Shown here: positions 29,717-39,834 of the stretch, in pieces
How positions within the stretch are numbered: the stretch's first letter is position 1
Layout: the number at the start of each line of letters is the position of its first letter
Assembly: GCF_000369805.1 (NCBI RefSeq)
Contig: NZ_KB850224.1
Span: forward strand, 124,001-188,000
Source: Acinetobacter sp. NIPH 2100
GTDB taxonomy: Bacteria; Pseudomonadota; Gammaproteobacteria; Pseudomonadales; Moraxellaceae
Direction of reading: 5' to 3'
Length of the DNA: 64,000 bases
The notes under the pieces: model-generated
Told to the model about the DNA's origin: nothing
The model's input: only the letters and a program-made list of their open reading frames with translations
Databases searched by the model: none
Program-made: the position numbers and the translations under genes

Positions 29717-30607
29717 ATGAATATCGCCTTTATCGGTCTAGGTAACATGGGCGGCAGAATGGCCCAAAATCTGCTCAAAGCCGGACTCACCGTATATGGT
29801 TATGACCTTAGCGAAGTGGCGATTCAGCACTTTGCCGAGGCAGGTGGTGTGGTTTGCGACAGTCCGCAGGCAGCGGCGAAACAAGCTGACGTGGTGATTA
29901 GCATGTTACCTGCGGCAAAACATGTCAAAGAGGTGTATCTGGGCGAAGATGGTGTGTTGGAAGTGCTGAAAGCAGGCAGCTTATGCATTGATAGCAGTAC
30001 CATTGACCCACAAACCATTAAAGACATTGCAGCGGTTGCCCAAAGTAAAAATATTCACATTTGCGATGCGCCTGTTTCAGGCGGCACCATTGGCGCACAA
30101 GCGGGTACGTTGACCTTTATGGTCGGTGCCAATGACCAGACCTTTGATGAAGTGAAGCCTGTACTCAATCACATGGGTAAGAATGTGGTGCATTGTGGCG
30201 ATGTGGGCGCAGGTCAAATTGCCAAAATCTGTAATAACCTGATCCTTGGGATTTCCATGGCTGCGGTGGCCGAAGGGATGGCACTGGGTGCGAAACTTGG
30301 CATTGATCCGCAGGCATTGGCGGGCGTGATCAACACCTCAAGCGGTCGTTGCTGGAGTTCTGAAGTCTGTAACCCATGGCCGCATATTAATGAAAATGCA
30401 CCTGCCTCTCGTGGCTATCAGGATGGCTTTGCCACGCAGTTGATGCTGAAAGATTTGGGTCTTGCAGTTGAAGCCGCAGGGCAGGTGAAGCAGCCTGTGG
30501 TCTTGGGTGGTATGGTGCAGCAGCTTTATCAGCAAATGTGCATGCGTGGTAATGCACACCTTGATTTTTCCAGCATTATTCAGCAATACCTGTCGCCAGA
30601 GGCATAA
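29717..30607 (+). CDS. mmsB: 3-hydroxyisobutyrate dehydrogenase
   Basis: NAD-dependent oxidation of 3-hydroxyisobutyrate to methylmalonate semialdehyde. The 296-residue beta-hydroxyacid dehydrogenase has the Rossmann motif GLGNMG (7-12), the substrate loop DAPVSGGTIGAQAGTL (about 116-131) and the catalytic lysine at about residue 170 in GQIAKICNNL. It starts 14 bases after mmsA with GAAGGGG upstream. Confidence 0.95.
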   Translation: MNIAFIGLGNMGGRMAQNLLKAGLTVYGYDLSEVAIQHFAEAGGVVCDSPQAAAKQADVVISMLPAAKHVKEVYLGEDGVLEVLKAGSLCIDSSTIDPQTIKDIAAVAQSKNIHICDAPVSGGTIGAQAGTLTFMVGANDQTFDEVKPVLNHMGKNVVHCGDVGAGQIAKICNNLILGISMAAVAEGMALGAKLGIDPQALAGVINTSSGRCWSSEVCNPWPHINENAPASRGYQDGFATQLMLKDLGLAVEAAGQVKQPVVLGGMVQQLYQQMCMRGNAHLDFSSIIQQYLSPEA

Positions 30608-30688
30608 AAACTAAAGCCAAAGGATGGCTTTTATCAAAAAATTAAACCCTGTCATGAAGAACAATCAATCCAGACTGAGGGAACACAG

Positions 30689-32338
30689 ATGTTGAATTAT
30701 AAAGAGACGGTTCAGGCTTTCGATCTGGAAAGCACTGCAAAACAAATGCTATCCGGTTCAATGGATGCACTGAATGCCTGTTATGAATGTTGTGATCGCC
30801 ATGCACAAGGCGACAAAATTGCCTTGTATTGGCAAGGCAAAGATGGTCGTAAGGCGCAATATACTTTTCGCCAGTTGCAGCAATGGTCGAGTCAATTTGC
30901 CAACTTTTTAAAGTCGCAAGGTGTGGAAGCAGGCGACCGTATTTCAGGTCTATTGCCGAGAACGCCTGAACTGCTGGTGACGATTTTCGCGGCTTGGCGT
31001 ATTGGCGCTGTCTATCAGCCCTTATTTACCGCATTTGGACCCAAGGCAATCGAGCATCGTCTGCAATTGGCACAAAGTAAGCTGGTGGTGACCGATGTGG
31101 CGAACCGCAGCAAACTCGATGAGATTGAACACTGCCCCGCAATTGTCACGGTTGCTGATCCACAAGGCACATCGCTTAAGTCAGGTGACTTTAATTTTTG
31201 GGATGAAGTGAAACAACAATCTGGCCAATGTGAATTGGTCATGCGAAACATCCAAGATCCTTTTTTACTGATGTTTACTTCTGGCACTACAGGACCTGCC
31301 AAACCCTTGGAGGTGCCGCTAAAAGCCTTGCTGGCTTTTGGTCGTTATATGCAAGATGCCATTGGTTTGAGAGAAGAAGATTCGTTCTGGAATATTGCTG
31401 ATCCAGGTTGGGCTTATGGCTTGTACTATGCCATTACAGGGCCATTGTTCTTGGGTCATGCCACCTTATTCTATGAAGGGGGCTTTAGTACCGATAGCCT
31501 GTGTCAGATCGTCAAGGATTATCAGATTACCAATCTGGCGGGAGCACCAACGGCATATCGCATGATGATGGCTGCTGACCCTACGCAAATGACGCCGTTA
31601 AAAGGCCAGTTCCGTGTGGTCAGCAGTGCTGGCGAACCGTTGAATCCTGAAGTTATTCGTTGGTTTAAGCAGGTTTTGGATGCCCCGATTTATGATCATT
31701 ATGGACAGACTGAGGTAGGCATGGTGGTGTGTAATCATCATGGTTTAAGTCATGACATCCGTGCAGGTTCAGCTGGTTTTGCGAGTGCAGGTTATCGTGT
31801 TGCGGTGGTCAATGAACAAGGCGAGGAGCTTCCAGCAGATACTCCCGGAATTTTAGCCGTGGATATTCATCAATCACCGATGATGTGGTTTGGTGGCTAT
31901 AAAGAAAGCCGTAAATCCCCTTTTGTCGGGCACTATTATTTGACAGGTGATACCGCCGAGTTACATGCCGATGGCAGCATGAGTTTTGTCGGGCGCAGTG
32001 ATGATGTGATCACCACCTCGGGTTATCGGATTGGGCCTTTCGATGTGGAAAGTGCGTTGCTTGAGCACGATGCTGTGGTAGAGGCAGCCGTGGTGGGTGT
32101 GCCTGATCCAGACCGTACTGAAGTGGTGAAGGCTTTCGTGATTTTGGCTGAGGGTATTCAACCTTTGGAACAGTTGGCGGAAGAGTTGAGCCAATTTGTG
32201 AAAAAACGCTTATCTGCCCATGCTTATCCACGGCTGGTCGAGTTCGTGACTGAACTTCCAAAAACACCAAGTGGCAAAATTCAGCGCTTTTTATTGCGTA
32301 ATCAGGAAATTGCGAAACAGCAAGCAAAAGCAGGGTAA
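30689..32338 (+). CDS. AMP-forming acyl-CoA synthetase (short/branched-chain type)
   Basis: Activates a carboxylic acid to its CoA thioester with ATP. The 549-residue ANL-family enzyme has the P-loop [11 protein letters not shown] (about 194-204), the adenylation core [11 protein letters not shown], the hinge STGD-like [13 protein letters not shown] and the C-terminal lysine motif [11 protein letters not shown]. It resembles acetyl/propionyl- or medium-chain acyl-CoA ligases. In this operon isobutyrate or a similar short acid is the likely substrate, by context only. AGGGAA-type sites precede the ATG. Confidence 0.87.
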   Translation: MLNYKETVQAFDLESTAKQMLSGSMDALNACYECCDRHAQGDKIALYWQGKDGRKAQYTFRQLQQWSSQFANFLKSQGVEAGDRISGLLPRTPELLVTIFAAWRIGAVYQPLFTAFGPKAIEHRLQLAQSKLVVTDVANRSKLDEIEHCPAIVTVADPQGTSLKSGDFNFWDEVKQQSGQCELVMRNIQDPFLLMFTSGTTGPAKPLEVPLKALLAFGRYMQDAIGLREEDSFWNIADPGWAYGLYYAITGPLFLGHATLFYEGGFSTDSLCQIVKDYQITNLAGAPTAYRMMMAADPTQMTPLKGQFRVVSSAGEPLNPEVIRWFKQVLDAPIYDHYGQTEVGMVVCNHHGLSHDIRAGSAGFASAGYRVAVVNEQGEELPADTPGILAVDIHQSPMMWFGGYKESRKSPFVGHYYLTGDTAELHADGSMSFVGRSDDVITTSGYRIGPFDVESALLEHDAVVEAAVVGVPDPDRTEVVKAFVILAEGIQPLEQLAEELSQFVKKRLSAHAYPRLVEFVTELPKTPSGKIQRFLLRNQEIAKQQAKAG

Positions 32339-32348
32339 GGAACACAAG

Positions 32349-33476
32349 ATGCAATTGACCGAAGAACAAGTCTTAATCCGTGATATGGCGAAAAGTTTCG
32401 CCCAAGAACAGATTAAACCCAATGCCAGTGATTGGGATCGACATGGCACATTTCCAAAAGCGGCATTGGCACAAATGGGGCAGCTCGGTTTTATGGGCAT
32501 GCTGATCCCAGAGCAATGGGGCGGTTCCGACACGGGTAATTTGGCCTATGTCTTGGCGCTTGAAGAAGTCGCAGCGGCAGATGGCGCGACCTCAACCATT
32601 ATGAGTGTACATAACTCGGTGGGCTGTGTGCCGATTTTAAAATTTGGTACAGATGAACAGAAAGAGCGTTTTTTAAAACCGTTGGCACAGGGTGAAATGA
32701 TCGGTGCTTTTGCCTTAACTGAACCGCATACAGGTTCAGATGCAGCAGCGATCAAGACCCGTGCAGTAAAAGATGGTGATGACTACATTCTGAATGGTGC
32801 CAAACAATTTATTACCTCGGGTGATAACGCAGGTGTGATTATTGTGTTTGCCGTGACTGATCCAAGCGCGGGTAAAAAGGGCATGAGCGCTTTCCTTGTG
32901 CCACGCGAGACAGCGGGTTATGAAGTGATTCGGGTTGAAGAAAAACTTGGCTTGCACGCTTCGGATACCTGCCAGATTGCCCTGACGGATGTTCGTCTGC
33001 ATAAAAGTTTGATGCTGGGTAAAGAGGGTGAAGGTTTAAAAATTGCGCTTGCCAATCTGGAAGGTGGTCGTATTGGTATTGCAGCACAGGCGGTGGGTCT
33101 GGCACGTGCTGCACTGGAAGAAGCCACGCGCTATGCCAAAGAGCGGCTGACCTTTGGTAAACCCATCTTTGAGCATCAGGCGCTGGCTTTTCGTCTTGCC
33201 AGTATGGCAACCGAGATCGAAGCGGCTCGACAACTGGTTCACTATGCTGCACGTCTTAAAGAAGCAGGGCAGCCTTGTCTCAATGAAGCTTCCATGGCCA
33301 AGTTATTTGCCTCGGAAATGACAGAACGTGTTTGTTCAAACGCCTTACAGGTATTTGGGGGCTATGGTTATCTGAAAGATTTCCCGATTGAACGGATCTA
33401 TCGTGATGCGCGTATTTGTCAGATTTATGAAGGTACTAGCGATATTCAGCGTTTAGTGATCGCACGTAGTCTATAA
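32349..33476 (+). CDS. Acyl-CoA dehydrogenase, isobutyryl-CoA type
   Basis: FAD enzyme making an alpha,beta-double bond in an acyl-CoA; here probably isobutyryl-CoA to methacrylyl-CoA. The 375-residue protein has [15 protein letters not shown] (about 118-132), the signature near [17 protein letters not shown] and the C-terminal [16 protein letters not shown] with catalytic Glu361. The ATG at 32349 follows AAGGAACACAAG; the longer frame overlaps the ligase gene and is rejected. It begins 10 bases after the ligase. Confidence 0.93.
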   Translation: MQLTEEQVLIRDMAKSFAQEQIKPNASDWDRHGTFPKAALAQMGQLGFMGMLIPEQWGGSDTGNLAYVLALEEVAAADGATSTIMSVHNSVGCVPILKFGTDEQKERFLKPLAQGEMIGAFALTEPHTGSDAAAIKTRAVKDGDDYILNGAKQFITSGDNAGVIIVFAVTDPSAGKKGMSAFLVPRETAGYEVIRVEEKLGLHASDTCQIALTDVRLHKSLMLGKEGEGLKIALANLEGGRIGIAAQAVGLARAALEEATRYAKERLTFGKPIFEHQALAFRLASMATEIEAARQLVHYAARLKEAGQPCLNEASMAKLFASEMTERVCSNALQVFGGYGYLKDFPIERIYRDARICQIYEGTSDIQRLVIARSL

Positions 33477-33494
33477 AAGCAAAGCAAGGAATTT

Positions 33495-34271
33495 ATGATG
33501 CAGTGGAACAGTATTTTATTAGAAAAGCGTAATGGCGTAGGGTTGATTACTCTGAATCGCCCTCAAGCCTTAAATGCGCTGAATAGTGAATTAATTAGCG
33601 AAGTTAATCAGGCCTTAGATGCGTTAGAGAAAGATCGCGAGATTGGCTGTATGGTGTTGGCAGGCTCGGAAAAAGCTTTTGCTGCAGGTGCAGACATTAA
33701 GGAAATGGTTGATCTTCGTTTTCCTGATATTTACTTTGATGATTTTTTTCATCTTGCTGATCGGATTGCCCAACGTCGGAAACCATTGATTGCTGCTGTC
33801 AGTGGTTATGCGCTTGGTGGTGGTTGTGAATTGGCACTGATGTGTGACTTTATCTATTGTGCAGACAATGCCAAGTTTGGTTTGCCAGAAGTGACATTAG
33901 GTGTGATTCCAGGCATTGGTGGCACACAGCGTTTAACTCACGCAATTGGCAAAGCCAAAGCCATGGAAATGTGTCTCACTGCACGGCAAATGGGTGCAGT
34001 AGAGGCAGAACAAAGTGGTTTGGTAGCGCGTATTTTTGGCAAAGAAGAATTACTGGAACAGACCCTGCAAGCCGCAGAAAAAATTGCAGCGCGATCTTTA
34101 ACTGCCAATATGATGCTAAAAGAAACCATCAATCGTGCCTTTGAAGTCAATCTTACAGAGGGGCTGCGTTTTGAACGCCGGATGTTCCATTCGATTTTTG
34201 CGACATCGGATCAAAAAGAAGGTATGCAGGCCTTTGTTGAAAAACGTCAGGCCAAATTTAATCATCGATAA
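33495..34271 (+). CDS. Enoyl-CoA hydratase
   Basis: Hydrates methacrylyl-CoA to 3-hydroxyisobutyryl-CoA in this context. The 258-residue crotonase-fold protein has the oxyanion segment FAAGADIKEM (62-71) and the two catalytic glutamates Glu112 (GGGCELALMCD) and Glu132 (GLPEVTLGVIPG). Its length is normal. It lies 18 bases behind the acyl-CoA dehydrogenase and 12 bases before the hydrolase. Confidence 0.93.
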   Translation: MMQWNSILLEKRNGVGLITLNRPQALNALNSELISEVNQALDALEKDREIGCMVLAGSEKAFAAGADIKEMVDLRFPDIYFDDFFHLADRIAQRRKPLIAAVSGYALGGGCELALMCDFIYCADNAKFGLPEVTLGVIPGIGGTQRLTHAIGKAKAMEMCLTARQMGAVEAEQSGLVARIFGKEELLEQTLQAAEKIAARSLTANMMLKETINRAFEVNLTEGLRFERRMFHSIFATSDQKEGMQAFVEKRQAKFNHR

Positions 34272-34283
34272 GAGACCAATAAA

Positions 34284-35309
34284 ATGAATATCGAAAATCA
34301 GTTAATGATTGAGCAAAAAGGTGCATTGGGTCTGATCAGCTTGGATCGAGTGAAGCATTTAAATGCACTGTCTCTTGATATGATTGAGGGCATTTGTAGT
34401 CAATTGGAACTGTGGCGTTATGATGCTGCCATTCAAGCGGTCTTGATCAAATCGAACAGCCCCAAAGCCTTCTGTGCAGGTGGAGATATTCGCTATCTCT
34501 ATGACAGTTATAAAAATGATACCGCTGATTATAAAGGTTATTTTAGTGCCGAATATAAGATGCTGAACCTACTGCGCGAATATGAAAAGCCTGTCGTTGT
34601 GATGCTGGATGGCTATGTGCTGGGTGGTGGTTTTGGCTTGGCACAGGCCTGTCACATTGTGGTGAGTAGCGAAAAGTCCAGATTTGCCATGCCTGAAACT
34701 GCGATCGGCTTTTTCCCAGATGTCGGTGCGACTCATTTCCTGTCTCGACTCGATGATATCGGGGTTTATCTGGCAATCACTGGCGAGCAGATCAGCAGTA
34801 GTGATGCACTGTATTTAGATTTAATCGACTATCACGTACCCAGTGACAAGCTGCAAGCCCTACAAGACGCTTTGGCTAATGAACCTCACCTGAATAAACA
34901 GAATATTGAGCATATTGTCAGCTGTTTTATTACCCGTCCTGCTGAAAGTGAACTTCAGCAATTGACCGAAGGTATTCGTAAACATTTTGGTTTTCAGCAT
35001 TTGGATGAAATTGAGCAGAGTCTTGAACATGAACAAGATGATCAGTTCAAAGCGTGGGCGGACAAGATGCTCGGCATTTTGCAGCAACGTTCGTTTATTG
35101 CCAAACAAACCAGCTTGAAACTCCAGCATTTAGGTCGTGGTCTTTCCTTGCCGCAATGTATGCAACTGGAGCGTGATCTGCAAGATATCTGGTTTGAACA
35201 TGGTGACTTTATTGAAGGTGTCCGTGCCTTAATTGTTGATAAAGACAAACAACCGCAATGGCAACAACGGAATGTTGAACTCGAGCAAATTCTAGAAAAA
35301 CTCAGTTAA
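34284..35309 (+). CDS. 3-hydroxyisobutyryl-CoA hydrolase
   Basis: Releases free 3-hydroxyisobutyrate from its CoA ester, the thioester step peculiar to valine breakdown. The 341-residue crotonase-family enzyme has FCAGGDIRYLYD (about 63-74), YVLGGGFGLAQACHIVV (about 112-128) and MPETAIGFFPDVGATHFLSRL, which together mark the HIBCH branch rather than hydratases. It completes the set with the dehydrogenase, hydratase, MmsB and MmsA. Confidence 0.92.
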   Translation: MNIENQLMIEQKGALGLISLDRVKHLNALSLDMIEGICSQLELWRYDAAIQAVLIKSNSPKAFCAGGDIRYLYDSYKNDTADYKGYFSAEYKMLNLLREYEKPVVVMLDGYVLGGGFGLAQACHIVVSSEKSRFAMPETAIGFFPDVGATHFLSRLDDIGVYLAITGEQISSSDALYLDLIDYHVPSDKLQALQDALANEPHLNKQNIEHIVSCFITRPAESELQQLTEGIRKHFGFQHLDEIEQSLEHEQDDQFKAWADKMLGILQQRSFIAKQTSLKLQHLGRGLSLPQCMQLERDLQDIWFEHGDFIEGVRALIVDKDKQPQWQQRNVELEQILEKLS

Positions 35310-35423
35310 ATCAAAACATCTATCACCATGAATTAAAGGAGTATCACATCGTCAGAAATGCTGATGGTCAGGATTGATGATCAGCCAAAAATATAAAACA
35401 AGAAAATCCAAGAAAGGAACAGA

Positions 35424-36782
35424 ATGATGCAAACAATACATGGAAACGGTTCATCTCCTAAAAAGTCATCCCATCGATTGGCAGGTATCTCCAGTATGGT
35501 GGGGACCACCATTGAGTGGTATGACTTTTTTATCTACGGTGCAGCAGCAGCTTTAATTTTCAATAAATTATTTTTTCCTAATTTAGATCCACTGACAGGT
35601 GTGCTTGCTGCATTTGCCACCTATGCGGTGGGATTTATTGGGCGACCACTCGGTGGACTGGTATTCGGACATTTTGGTGACAAGATTGGTCGAAAATCGA
35701 TGTTGTTGCTGACTCTAATGTTGATGGGAGTTCCAACAGTCCTGATCGGTCTGTTGCCTACCTATGAATCGATTGGTTATTGGGCAGCAATTGGTTTGGT
35801 GATCCTGCGATTTATTCAAGGGATGGCAATGGGTGGTGAGTGGGGTGGTGCAGTGCTGATGGCGGTAGAACATGCACCAGAAGGCAAAAAAGGATTTTGG
35901 GGCAGTCTGCCTCAAGCCAGTACGGGCGGTGGTTTGATGCTGGCCTCTATCGCACTCGGACTGGTATCTTTATTGCCAGAACAGGCTTTATTTAGTTGGG
36001 GTTGGCGAATTCCTTTTCTAGCGAGCATTATTTTACTGGCGGTCGGTTGGTATATTCGAGTGAAAGTGCCAGAGTCGCCAGACTTTGAAAAAGTGAAACA
36101 ACAAGCTGAAGAAGTTAAAGTTCCTGCCTTACAAGTATTTAAGCAACATCCAAAGCAATTGATTAGTATTATTGTGGCACGTGCGGCAGAGAATGCATGG
36201 TTTTATATTGCCTCAACTTTTACCTTGGCCTATACCACCACACAATTGGGTATTGCCAGACAAGAAATTCTATTTGCCACCATTTGCGGGGCAGCTGTGA
36301 TTCTATTTATGACCCCATTATGTGGACATTTGTCCGATAAAGTCGGGCAGCGCAATATGTTTATGTTTGGCTTATGTGTGCTGGCACTGTATAGCTATCC
36401 TTTCTTTAGCATGCTCAATACCAAAGACCCTGTTTTGGTCTGGACTGCAATTGTGTTGGCGATTGGCGTGGTTTTCCCGATTATGTATGCGCCACAGGCT
36501 CAATTGTTTGCTCGCCAGTTTCCCGCAGAAATTCGCTATAGCGGTATCTCGATTTCGGTACAGTTGGCTGGGGTATTGGGTGGTGGTATCGCACCGTTGA
36601 TCGCGACAAAATTACTCAGTGTTGGTGGAGGCAATCCATATTTGATTATGCTGTACATTGGTTCGATGGCTATAGTTGCGATTATTGCAACCACATTTAT
36701 GCCACGAGATCAAAGACAACGATCGGATGAAGCTTATGCCAAGAAGCAGAGCATAAATTTGAAAACAAAGCTAACAGATTAG
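35424..36782 (+). CDS. MFS transporter, metabolite:H+ symporter (MHS) type
   Basis: A 452-residue inner-membrane protein with 12 membrane segments. It has the MHS-family start GTTIEWYDFFIYGAAAALIF (about 27-46) and the motif GRPLGGLVFGHFGDKIGRK (about 73-91). Relatives carry organic acids or osmolytes (ProP, KgtP, ShiA). It lies 114 bases after the valine operon on the same strand with its own AAAGGAA site, so it may import a substrate of that pathway, such as a short-chain acid. That is inference. Confidence 0.88.
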   Translation: MMQTIHGNGSSPKKSSHRLAGISSMVGTTIEWYDFFIYGAAAALIFNKLFFPNLDPLTGVLAAFATYAVGFIGRPLGGLVFGHFGDKIGRKSMLLLTLMLMGVPTVLIGLLPTYESIGYWAAIGLVILRFIQGMAMGGEWGGAVLMAVEHAPEGKKGFWGSLPQASTGGGLMLASIALGLVSLLPEQALFSWGWRIPFLASIILLAVGWYIRVKVPESPDFEKVKQQAEEVKVPALQVFKQHPKQLISIIVARAAENAWFYIASTFTLAYTTTQLGIARQEILFATICGAAVILFMTPLCGHLSDKVGQRNMFMFGLCVLALYSYPFFSMLNTKDPVLVWTAIVLAIGVVFPIMYAPQAQLFARQFPAEIRYSGISISVQLAGVLGGGIAPLIATKLLSVGGGNPYLIMLYIGSMAIVAIIATTFMPRDQRQRSDEAYAKKQSINLKTKLTD

Positions 36783-36924
36783 TTTTCAGTTCAAGCTATG
36801 TAATGCACAGTGAGAAAAGGTGTTTCTGGGCAATTGGAAACATCTTTTTTATTTTTAAAGATATAGTAGTGAATGTTAAGAAAGCGAAGTATGGGCGGAC
36901 GCTTCCATAAATATTGAGTTGTTA

Positions 36925-36940
36925 TGTTCCACGTGGAGCA
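36925..36940. promoter_or_regulatory. parS-like centromere site
   Basis: TGTTCCACGTGGAGCA differs at one base from the perfect 16-base palindrome TGTTCCACGTGGAACA, the consensus bound by chromosomal ParB in many bacteria. It lies in a non-coding convergent spacer, as parS sites near the origin often do. No ParB gene is in the window. Chance occurrence of 15 of 16 matches in 64 kb is very unlikely. Confidence 0.75.
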
Positions 36941-36977
36941 TTAATTTTGTTAATGAAGAGATCTAGTATTTGAAGAA

Positions 36978-37012
36978 GTGCACTAAATCATTTTGACGTA
37001 TTTAGTGCACTT
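36978..37012. terminator. Inverted repeat between convergent genes
   Basis: AGTGCACTAAAT and ATTTAGTGCACT form a 12-base stem. A clean T tract is lacking, so termination strength is uncertain, but position and symmetry suit a shared terminator. Confidence 0.5.
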
Positions 37013-37045
37013 TAAGATCGAATAAACATGAACAAATTTATAAAA

Positions 37046-38527
37046 TTATAATTGAATCCAAGTCGTTTTCAGTTGAGTGTATTTATCAATTGCATGCAAA
37101 GATAAATCACGTCCATAACCAGATTGTTTATACCCTCCGAATGGCGTGCTGACATCCAAAGCATCCACGGTATTAATAGATACTGTACCGACCAAAAGCT
37201 GTTGAGCAAGGATGATCGCCTTCTGAATGTCTTTTGTCCAAATTGAGGCGGCTAAGCCATAAATCGAGTGATTAGCCAGTTCTACGGCTTCTTCTTTTGT
37301 TTCAAACGTTGTAATTGCGACTACAGGGCCGAAAACCTCATCGTGAAAGATATTAAAATCAGGATTTACATCAGTCAAAATTGTAGGTGCGACATAGCTA
37401 TCTACATCTAAATGTGCATCTAGATGTAACTCAATAGTATGGGATTGTGCACCTTGCATTTTGGCTTGAGCAATGGCTGCTCGTACATTCATGGCATGTT
37501 GACGATCAATCAAACATCCCATGTTGGTATTGGGATCCAAAGGGTCTCCAATTACGAGAGTCTTGGCTTTTTCTATAAATTTTTCTGTAAATTGTTGAGC
37601 AATACTTTTTTCTAATAAGATGCGTGAATTCGCAGAACAAACTTCACCTTGATTATAAAAAGCACCGAAAATCGCTTTATCAACTGCTTTGTCTAAATCA
37701 GCATCAGCAAAAATAATATTAGCACTTTTGCCACCTGTTTCAGGCCAGACGGGTTTCATATTGGATTCTGCTGAATACGCCAAAAACTTTTTTGCTGTTT
37801 CGGTTGAACCCGTAAATACTAAACAATCTACATCAGGGTGGCGTCCTAATGCTTGACCCGTAATATGTCCCAAGCCTGTAACAACTTGGAAAACACCATC
37901 TGGAATGCCTGCTTGTTTTGCGAGCTCTGCAAGTTTTAATGCGGTAAATGGCGATTGCTCTGCTGGTTTTAATACCACACAGTTCCCTGTAGCTAGAGCG
38001 GGTGCAAGCTTCCAACTGGCTAAATCAAGTGGAAAGTTCCAAGGTACAACAGCAGCAACTACACCAATAGGTTCACGGTTGACCATTGCCAGTTGATCTT
38101 TACTTGTAGGGGCAATTTCATCGTAAATTTTATCAATACTCTCTGCATACCATTCAAAACAGAATGCAGCACCAGGAATATCAACATGGAGTGAATCTTG
38201 AATCGGTTTACCAACATTTAATGTTTCAAGTAAAGCGAGTTCTTCCGCATTTTCACGAATAAGGTCAGCAAGTTTTTTTAGCTTTTCTTTACGTTCGCGG
38301 GGCGATAAACAAGACCATACACCGCTTTTAAACGCATTTCTGGCACATTGAACAACCTGATCAACTTCATCCATATCACATGCAGACATATCAACTAAAT
38401 GTTCAGCTGTAGCAGGGTTTGATACGCCATAGCTCTGCTTGCTTTTCACATATCCTCCAGCCATAAAATAAGCAGAGGGAAGTTTTATCTGACTAAATTG
38501 ATTTAACCAATCCTGTTTTAATTTCAT
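37046..38527 (-). CDS. NAD(P)+-dependent aldehyde dehydrogenase, PuuC-like
   Basis: Oxidises an aldehyde to the acid. The 493-residue protein has PWNFPL (162-167, Asn164), catalytic Glu263 in WPETGGKSANIIFADADLDKA and catalytic Cys297 in NQGEVCSANSRILLE. The E-x-GGKSANIIFADADLD form is that of the amine-derived aldehyde dehydrogenases such as PuuC (gamma-glutamyl-aminobutyraldehyde) rather than betaine aldehyde enzymes. It is 164 bases from the M20 gene on the same strand and faces the parS-like spacer. In the cluster it would oxidise the aldehyde made by the aminotransferase at 45.1-46.5 kb. The true substrate is unknown. Confidence 0.9.
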   Translation of the reverse strand: MKLKQDWLNQFSQIKLPSAYFMAGGYVKSKQSYGVSNPATAEHLVDMSACDMDEVDQVVQCARNAFKSGVWSCLSPRERKEKLKKLADLIRENAEELALLETLNVGKPIQDSLHVDIPGAAFCFEWYAESIDKIYDEIAPTSKDQLAMVNREPIGVVAAVVPWNFPLDLASWKLAPALATGNCVVLKPAEQSPFTALKLAELAKQAGIPDGVFQVVTGLGHITGQALGRHPDVDCLVFTGSTETAKKFLAYSAESNMKPVWPETGGKSANIIFADADLDKAVDKAIFGAFYNQGEVCSANSRILLEKSIAQQFTEKFIEKAKTLVIGDPLDPNTNMGCLIDRQHAMNVRAAIAQAKMQGAQSHTIELHLDAHLDVDSYVAPTILTDVNPDFNIFHDEVFGPVVAITTFETKEEAVELANHSIYGLAASIWTKDIQKAIILAQQLLVGTVSINTVDALDVSTPFGGYKQSGYGRDLSLHAIDKYTQLKTTWIQL

Positions 38528-38691
38528 TGAATTTCCCTAGAATTCTAGCTACATAGAATATTTAACCGTATTATTTTTAGCTCATTTTGTGAATTCGCTT
38601 TATATAAGCCTTGGGTTAAGAAAAAACAAATTAGATATTTAACGTCGGTTTTAGAGCCTAACGCATTATTTAATGAGAAAAATTTCAAATA

Positions 38692-39834
38692 CTAACAACG
38701 AATCGCATTGAGTAAGCGGTCAAAGAAATCATCGCATTCCTGCATTTGCGAGATCTCTATATATTCATCTGGTTTATGTGCAACTTGAATAGAGCCGGGG
38801 CCACACACTAACACTGCGGAATTCAATTGTTGATGAAACAGCCCGCCTTCAGTGCCAAATGAAATTTTCTGAAGCTCTGCTGCCGGATCAAGTAGGGTTT
38901 GTAAGAATTTAACGGCTTGAATTGTTGTTGACGTATTCAATCCTGGATATTGATTGATCTCCTGAAAGCTCACAAATTTTGCATGGGGGCTTTGCTCAAT
39001 ATAGTTAAAAATTTTCTCTTGAACCGAGTTTGTATTTTGTTCAGCGATATTACGAATTTCATAATCTAAAATACATTCGTTCGGGACAATGTTTAAAGCT
39101 TTCCCTCCCTGAATTTTTCCAATATGTACCGTGGTAAAAGGGACATCGTAAGCAGGATCTGAAATGGTATCTTCGGCAAGCTGTTTTTGAGTAGACGTAA
39201 TTGCATCAATAACGCTTTGTGCACAGTGAATTGCATTTACATATAAGGGTGCTAAGGCGGAGTGGCCTTCTTGCCCCTGACAAATTGCTTTGAATACAGC
39301 TTTACCTTTATGGCCTGTCGCAATATTCATACTGGTGGGTTCGCCAATAATACATAGCTCTGGTTGAACAATTAATTCAGAGAGTTGACTGAGAATCCCT
39401 CGAACTCCAATACAGCCAATCTCTTCATCATATGAAAGGCACAAATGTAGCGGTTTAATCAATGGTTGGGTCTGTGCTGCTTTAAGCATGGCATGCATCG
39501 CACAGGCGATAAAACCTTTCATATCCGCCGTGCCGCGTCCATAAATTTTATTATCTTTGATGAATACTTGAAATGGCTCAGTACTCCACGCTTGCCCTGC
39601 AACGGGTACCACATCTGTATGCCCAGATAATAAGATACCTGCTTGGTCTTTAGGACCTATACTTGCCAATAAGTTGGCTTTGGTCTGCTCTGTATTAAAG
39701 TTTAAAGTAATTCGAATTCCTTCGGGTTCAAGTAAATTTTTTACAAACTGGATTAACTCCAAATTACTTTTATAGGAAGTTGTATCAAAAGCAACAAGTT
39801 GCTTGAGTAAGTCAATACTCGACAGATTAGACAT
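38692..39834 (-). CDS. M20-family deacylase (ArgE/acetylornithine deacetylase-like)
   Basis: Zinc amidohydrolase removing an acyl group from an amino acid-like substrate. The 380-residue protein has the metal ligands His72 and Asp74 in SGHTDVVP, Asp104 in GRGTADMKG and catalytic Glu137/Glu138 in SYDEEIG. Length and motifs match ArgE. Arginine synthesis is not the context here: it sits in a ridA-DUF1028-lysR transcript, so a catabolic N-acyl substrate is more likely. The ATG at 39834 has AAGGA upstream and overlaps the end of the LysR gene by eight bases. Confidence 0.9.
   Translation of the reverse strand: MSNLSSIDLLKQLVAFDTTSYKSNLELIQFVKNLLEPEGIRITLNFNTEQTKANLLASIGPKDQAGILLSGHTDVVPVAGQAWSTEPFQVFIKDNKIYGRGTADMKGFIACAMHAMLKAAQTQPLIKPLHLCLSYDEEIGCIGVRGILSQLSELIVQPELCIIGEPTSMNIATGHKGKAVFKAICQGQEGHSALAPLYVNAIHCAQSVIDAITSTQKQLAEDTISDPAYDVPFTTVHIGKIQGGKALNIVPNECILDYEIRNIAEQNTNSVQEKIFNYIEQSPHAKFVSFQEINQYPGLNTSTTIQAVKFLQTLLDPAAELQKISFGTEGGLFHQQLNSAVLVCGPGSIQVAHKPDEYIEISQMQECDDFFDRLLNAIRC

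Larger units (their letters stand above)
36783..37045. other. Convergent spacer with parS-like site
   Basis: 263 bases between the MFS gene and the aldehyde dehydrogenase gene. It carries the parS-like site at 36925-36940 and an AT-rich inverted repeat (AGTGCACTAAAT / ATTTAGTGCACT, about 36978-37012) that can act as a terminator for the convergent genes. Confidence 0.6.
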
